Assembly: GCA_032353305.1 (NCBI GenBank)
Contig: JAUCNG010385259.1
Span: forward strand, 1 to 10,995
Direction of reading: 5' to 3'
Length of the DNA: 10,995 nt
Source of the DNA: Cephalothrix spiralis
Taxonomy: Eukaryota > Nemertea > Palaeonemertea > Archinemertea > Cephalotrichidae
The translations under genes and the position numbers were made by a program. Numbering within the stretch: the stretch's first letter is position 1; the number at the start of each line of letters is the position of its first letter. The notes beneath the pieces were generated by a model that was not told the origin of the DNA, did no database searches, and saw only the letters and a program-made list of their open reading frames with translations. Positions 7,450 through 10,995 of the stretch are shown piece after piece.

Positions 7450-7737
7450 CCAATGGGTTATCTGCTTGGTCTTCTCACTGATATCAATAAACCAGTTATG
7501 ATTTGCGGCGAACGAGGATGTGGAAAATCATCAGTGGTCCAAGAACGTATCCGTACCGCCTGTTCCGGGGAGGTCGCGGAGGTGCTCGCTCTTACTATCA
7601 ACACAAACCGATTCACAAATGCCAAGTTATTGACGAGTCGGTTAAATGAAAGATTAGAATGGAAGCACGGAAAGACGTTTATACCACGTGGTAACAAGAG
7701 GTTGATATGTTTCGTCGATGACTTGAATCTAGCTCAG
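7450..7737 (+). CDS. Dynein heavy chain exon: AAA3 Walker A and Walker B
   Basis: This 96-codon exon (phase 0 both ends; acceptor TTTGTTTCAG, donor GTATGT) holds the nucleotide-binding core of AAA3. It begins MGYLLGLLTDINKPVMICGE, continues with the Walker A motif GERGCGKSSVVQ (GxxGxGKS), and ends with Walker B LICFVDDLN, preceded by a KTFIPRGNKR loop. Dyneins have the same spacing with GPTGTGKS and FVDDLNMP. The substitution of LAQ for the usual MP after the Asp-Asp-Leu-Asn is unusual. Lysine and serine of Walker A and both acidic Walker B residues are intact, so ATP binding is plausible. Confidence 0.93.
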
Positions 7738-8641
7738 GTATGTACAAGTCAAGTCACGTGTTTTAGAATTACCATTTATAACTTTCATCTAAGCATGATT
7801 TCAATCCGTATGTGATCATTATTGGTGTTTTTAAGCAGTGTTAGGAAATTCTTTTAGATTTCACACGATTTTTGATTCTCCCCAGCCCTTTACCAACAGG
7901 GTTCAAGAAAACTTAAGTACTGAAAATCCTGGAATTTTGTCAAAAGTCCTGGAAAAATAAAAATAAATCTCAATTTTTGAACGCATTCCATTTTCAAAGA
8001 GCATAAAAATCGCGATATGAGTCTTGATTTTCAAAAAATTACCTCGCCTCGCTACGCTCGGCTTGATGACATAATATATAATTGTTTGTTTTACAAACGT
8101 TTTTTTTCGCACTTGATAAATGTGTCTCAATTCCTAATGGCAATTCCGTAAAATCGCGATTATGACCCTTAATTTCATAATTTTTCTCGGATATTCATGG
8201 TCAATACTCCTGGAATTTTTGGATTGTCGATTGTCAATTGGTCGTCATATACCATGTACCTGTACTCTGGAAAATTGCTCTGCGAAAGGTTTGGCTAAAT
8301 TTTCAACTCCGCGGCCATTTTGTTGCCAACCCTGCTCGAAATCGATATAAATAGTTTTTTTTGTTATGACAACTAGTAATACTTGAAATTTTGCAATAAA
8401 AAAAAGATTTGGTACAAGTCCGTTCATGGATATATGGAGGAGGCAACCAGTTGTACTGGTGGGCACCTGGCCCAGGAAGACTAGGCCACCACCCGATGCT
8501 ATAGCCAACGTCATGTTTAATTGATCACGTTTTTGCCATTATACGGACGTTCGATCACATTTTTTCCCATGAAAAGGGAGTTTTTTTCTCCAAATATCGC
8601 AAACAAAAAATTTAATTCCATTTTAAAATTGTATTTTTCAG
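7738..8641 (+). other. Intron (904 bp) with a short internal duplication and a repeat fragment
   Basis: GT-AG intron. Segments ~7970-8042 and ~8126-8188 look like diverged copies: both have CTCAATT, ATTCC, AAAATCGCGAT, a TATGA block and a (T)AATTTC/GATTTTC stretch. TCCTGGAA occurs at several places (near 7930, 7952 and 8207). A repeat shared with 10472-10512 lies at 8453-8493. No gene is supported. Confidence 0.5.
8453..8493. repeat. Dispersed repeat, copy 1 (imperfect palindrome)
   Basis: The sequence begins GTACTGGTGGGCACCTGGCC and matches 10472-10512 over about 41 bases with three visible differences. TGGTGG...GCC at its left can pair with GGCCACCA at its right, and it contains the palindrome CCTGGCCCAGG. 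Related sequence just upstream (AGGAGGCAACCAGT against AGGAAGCAACTAGT) suggests the copies are pieces of a longer element. Confidence 0.7.
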
Positions 8642-8853
8642 GTGGATGAATTCGGCAACCAGACCGCAGTTGAAATTGTCCGTCAACATATTGACGATGG
8701 CGGATACTACGACATTACCGACGAATTCTCCTGGCGCTATGTGAAAAATGTCATCTACGTCACAACAATTAACCCAAGACCAACTGCCACAGTTCCAAAA
8801 CTAAGTCCAAGATTATTGAGACACTTTGCCCTCCTCGGATGCCCATATCCAAA
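8642..8853 (+). CDS. Dynein heavy chain exon: AAA3 after Walker B, degenerate sensor region
   Basis: Seventy codons plus two bases (phase 2 exit), with acceptor TATTTTTCAG and donor GTAAGT. It starts VDEFGNQTAVEIVRQHIDDG, then YYD, matching the axonemal-type AAA3 pattern e.yGaQpPiELLRQ..d...wYD. It then carries KNVIYVTTIN and SPRLLRHFALLGCPYPK, aligning with the sensor-I strand and the R.hRHF motif. Between them dyneins usually have AMGPPGGGRN; here the sequence is INPRPTATVPK, lacking the glycine-rich loop. This points to a divergent heavy chain, possibly without normal hydrolysis at AAA3. The two final bases pair with the first base of the next exon to give Lys. Confidence 0.9.
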
Positions 8854-8865
8854 GTAAGTTCAACC

Positions 8866-9200
8866 GCCGCGGCAAGAAAACGGTTAGAGCGTCAGACTCG
8901 TAAACCGGAGGTCCCGTGATCGAACCCAGGCGGTCTACCACTTTTCATCTTAAAGAACCTAGGGCTATAAAGTTCCTCCGCTCACATTAATTCATGAGTT
9001 GCTCGGTAAGGTTTAATACGTGCAGTGGGATAGGTAAGCTGGGAAACTTCCTTCTGGACAATCCGCTCTGGTCCAGATTGTAGATATTAGGACCTGATAT
9101 AAACAGGAGTATTGGACTGAGGATTCCAGTGATAGTGCCTGCTAGCGGGCTTGTAGCGCTCGGCTTACAGGATCGCCAGTTCTGATACTGAACATACAGC
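8866..9200 (+). mobile_element. Second tRNA-derived SINE-like element, different family, in the next intron
   Basis: The head resembles tRNA-Thr: GGTTAGAGCG (A-box region), an anticodon loop CTCGTAA with CGT, AGGTC, and GTGATCGAACCCAGGCGG as B-box/T-arm (8918-8935). A body of more than 200 bases follows, ending somewhere before the GTCCTACTTTTT repeats at 9211. It begins only a dozen bases after the exon's splice donor. The right boundary is uncertain and I see no clear target-site duplication. Confidence 0.6.
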
Positions 9201-9210
9201 GCTACCAGGT

Positions 9211-9269
9211 GTCCTACTTTTTGAATACTTGTCCTACTTTTCCTACTTTTTGGATTGATGTCCTACGTT
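9211..9269. repeat. Short tandem-like repeat of GTCCTACTTTTT
   Basis: GTCCTACTTTTT, GTCCTACTTT, TCCTACTTTTT and GTCCTACGTTT occur in succession with 0-10 base spacers. It directly follows the SINE-like body and could be its 3' tail. The remaining intron to 9727 is AT-rich without a recognised feature. Confidence 0.55.
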
Positions 9270-9727
9270 TTAACAAGTTGGACAAAAAGAATGAATTTTC
9301 TGCCTTATTTTGACGCTAAAATGCAAATTTTGGGCGCTCGCTCTTTTCAACGAATTATGACTCTTTCTTATTGTTCGTGACGACTTAAACCCATACTGGA
9401 GTCTTCAATGGAAGACACTATTATGGTATTTAAGAGAAAATACCGAATGAATCTGTAATTTGGATAAATTTCTATCAGCATCTTACGCATTTACTATATT
9501 CTCTTTGCTTTTTAGGTGCAAAAATTAGTAAAATATTAAAGTTAGGGTATATCTTTAATCGTGCATTTGGTAGGCTTTTTAAGAAAGTGTCACTGGGAGG
9601 ACTGAACATATTTGAACGTCGCCTATTTACTACAAAATTTGTTTAGCCAATTGTGGACGCTAGAAAAATCTTCTGTTATTTCTGTAGAGTGTTATTTTAA
9701 CTGAATGTTTATACTTTTTTATAATAG

Positions 9728-9854
9728 GAATTCAGAACTTCAAACGATATTCTCAACCCTCCTTCAAACACATTTCATTGCTCAAGAAGCATCTTCAATG
9801 ACTTCAGCATCTCAGTCCGCTCCTATCGTTCAGTTTGATCTTCAAGATGAAAAG
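9728..9854 (+). CDS. Dynein heavy chain exon: AAA3 small-domain start
   Basis: The first base completes the split Lys codon, and 42 codons follow to the donor GTAATT. The start NSELQTIFSTLLQTHFIAQE matches the dynein pattern (s)l..IF..hl..Hf after the RHF motif, marking entry to the AAA3 C-terminal helices. A serine-rich insert (ASSMTSASQSAP) and VQFDLQDEK follow. Frame continuity with the previous exon is exact. The gene continues beyond the window. Confidence 0.8.
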
Positions 9855-10347
9855 GTAATTATAAAATTCATATTATTACGCAATTTAAAATTATTTTATT
9901 TGACTAAAAATAACACATGACGTTGATGAAAGGCGTGAACTAGTTATTTGCAATCTTGTCTTCTTAACACATATCTTTATTTGGATCTATATAGCTAATT
10001 AGCTACATGTATATACTACTGTGCTGAAGACCCTAGGTTAAATTTTCGAACCCTGGTTGCTCCAATCTTAACTATTTGAATTAAATTAAATTTTAATTAA
10101 ATTTTACGCATTCAGGAATATTATTATAAAAGAAAAGGGGTTCTGCTGTCTTCAAATTAAAAAAAAACGATTTCAAATAAAACATTTATCAACTTCCGGG
10201 CAATCGGAATTCCGATTGTCCGCCATTTTGAATGATCGATTGTGATAAGGGTATGGTATGGTATGGGGTAGCACTCGTTCCTAGTGATGAAAATGCGCCG
10301 CGTACCAACCCATGCATGTCAGGGTAGCAATATACATTCAAGGTATT
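9855..10347 (+). other. Start of the following dynein intron, with a promoter-like palindromic cluster
   Basis: No gene is supported. The donor GTAATT is followed by AT-rich sequence. At 10197-10222 lies a 26-bp palindrome with a single mismatched pair; its perfect core is CAATCGGAATTCCGATTG (10201-10218). It overlaps ACTTCCGGG (ETS-like) on the left and is followed by CCGCCATTTTG (YY1-like). A short GGTATGGTATGGTATGGGG run is at about 10249-10267. Confidence 0.45.
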
Positions 10348-10440
10348 CAATCAGACCAAAATTTTTGTACCCCCTTCCTCCCGCAAAAATGTCGGAAGTG
10401 CGGGTCTAAACCAAATCAAGCCTTATATTTTTTTAGTAGC
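10348..10440 (+). repeat. Partial copy of one arm of the foldback element at the right edge
   Basis: TCAGACC, a C-rich tract, CGCAAAAATGTCGGAAGTGCGGG, TAAACC.AATCAAGCC and TTATATTTTTT match the same order at ~10814-10895 in the right arm of the foldback (TCAGACCCC, C-run, CCAAAATCTCGGAAGTGCG, TTAACCCCATCAACCC, TTATATTTTTT). The copy stops where the repeat leading to 10472 begins. Confidence 0.65.
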
Positions 10441-10471
10441 CAACCTGTGTAGGAAGCAACTAGTAGCTATA

Positions 10472-10512
10472 GTACTGGTGGGCACCTGGCCCAGGTAGAC
10501 TGGGCCACCAAC
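10472..10512. repeat. Dispersed repeat, copy 2
   Basis: Partner of 8453-8493 in the same orientation; it also begins GTACTGGTGGGCACCTGGCC and ends GGCCACCAACC. In this copy TGGTGG...GGCCC pairs better with GGGCCACCA. It lies between the partial foldback arm and the full foldback element. Confidence 0.7.
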
Positions 10513-10599
10513 CCTAGATTCGAATTTTGGGCCCTACCAAATATGTTTTTCTCTCCTGGGCCAAACCCAGTCGAAAATGATGTGGCCCTAAGGCTCCAA

Positions 10600-10970
10600 A
10601 TGTGACCCTAATGCTCCAAATAGGGCCAGAACCTTTCGAAAATATAAATTTCAAAAGCTTTAACAAAATGTAAAAGGGTTGATGACTGATGAGGTTTAGG
10701 CCCGCACTCCCAAGACTGGGGTATAAAATACTAAAAGTGCCATAAACTTGTGTTTTGTACTATTAAGATCTAATTACTATCCACAAGTTTATGGAACATT
10801 TGGTCTTATACCTTCAGACCCCTGTTTTCGCCCCCCCCCCGCCAAAATCTCGGAAGTGCGTGCCTTAACCCCATCAACCCTTATATTTTTTGTAAAGCTT
10901 GTAGAAATTCTAGGTTCAAGTTTATATTTTCGAAAGGGTCGGGCCCATTTCGGGGCTTCAGGGGCCAAAT
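10600..10970. mobile_element. Long imperfect inverted repeat (foldback or MITE-like element)
   Basis: The two arms meet at a perfect 13-bp inverted repeat, CCATAAACTTGTG (10740-10752) and its complement (10782-10794), with a 29-base loop. Going outward they also share GTATAA, GCGGGC..TAAACC against its complement near 10860, GGGTTGATG/CATCAACCC, AAAGCTTT/AAAGCTT, and CCTTTCGAAAATATAAA/TTTATATTTTCGAAAGG (about 10632 and 10937). The outermost arms share CTCCAAATAGGGCC-like sequence. One arm has an extra C-rich insertion including a run of ten C (10831-10840). There is no coding capacity, which fits a non-autonomous element. The outer ends are uncertain because the window ends. Confidence 0.7.
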
Positions 10971-10995
10971 TAACATTTTTTTCAATTTTTTTTAA

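Larger units (their letters stand above)
5613..9854 (+). other. Dynein heavy-chain-like gene, internal part (six exons, AAA2 end to AAA3)
   Basis: Six exons (5613-5701, 6146-6316, 6561-6689, 7450-7737, 8642-8853, 9728-9854) join in a single open frame of 338 whole codons. All five internal introns have GT-AG ends; the upstream junction is phase 1, the last internal junction phase 2 and the others phase 0. The product follows the dynein motor order: end of AAA2, then AAA3 with Walker A GERGCGKS and Walker B CFVDDLN. Dynein heavy chains normally exceed 4000 residues, so most of the gene lies outside. The Walker B and following FGNQ..VEIVRQ resemble axonemal-type AAA3 (FVDDLNMP, then YGAQPPIELLRQ). 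The loss of the usual PPGGGR after it makes a divergent member such as a DNHD1-like protein possible; I cannot settle this. Confidence 0.85.

Noticed and set aside
8866-8940. Functional tRNA gene
   Set aside because: The tRNA-like head lacks proper acceptor and anticodon stems and is fused to a long body, as in a SINE.
10687-10693. CTGATGA, the hammerhead ribozyme core sequence
   Set aside because: No stem II hairpin followed by GAAA at the required place, and the sequence is explained by the foldback arm.

Overview
The window looks like nuclear DNA from an invertebrate animal. It is AT-rich, and a dynein heavy-chain gene is split into short exons by GT-AG introns of about 240-900 bp. The introns and flanks carry tRNA-derived SINE-like sequences, foldback elements and degenerate tandem repeats. 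I cannot name the phylum from the sequence.

Layout. (1) Bases 1-1900 have no convincing gene. They hold a truncated copy (about 64-241) of a dynein intron/exon junction, an unclassified more GC-rich block (242-~560), a degenerate tandem repeat around the motif CAACGGTTTTATC (~950-1460), a 16-bp tandem repeat (1469-1512) and two diverged copies of a ~125-bp segment. (2) Bases 1901-4531, minus strand, are an uninterrupted 876-codon gene for a protein with about twelve ankyrin repeats followed by a complete protein kinase domain, the TNNI3K-like domain order. (3) Bases 4532-5612 are its upstream region, with an inverted-repeat/CRE cluster and a short sequence resembling its own N-terminal coding region, then the 3' end of a dynein intron. 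(4) Bases 5613-9854, plus strand, hold six consecutive exons (338 whole codons) of a dynein heavy-chain-like protein, covering the end of AAA2 and most of the AAA3 module. The gene runs off both sides. (5) Bases 9855-10995 are probably intron, with a palindromic site, a repeat shared with an earlier intron, and a long foldback element at the right edge.

The two genes have no visible functional link: one is a motor ATPase subunit, the other a predicted signalling kinase. Their arrangement is the interesting part. The kinase gene lies antisense in a stretch bounded by a broken copy and the intact copy of the same dynein junction, and it has relics resembling its own two ends on either side. This suggests local duplication, with the kinase gene lying within the duplicated region or inserted into it. 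All alignments were made by eye; no database search was run.
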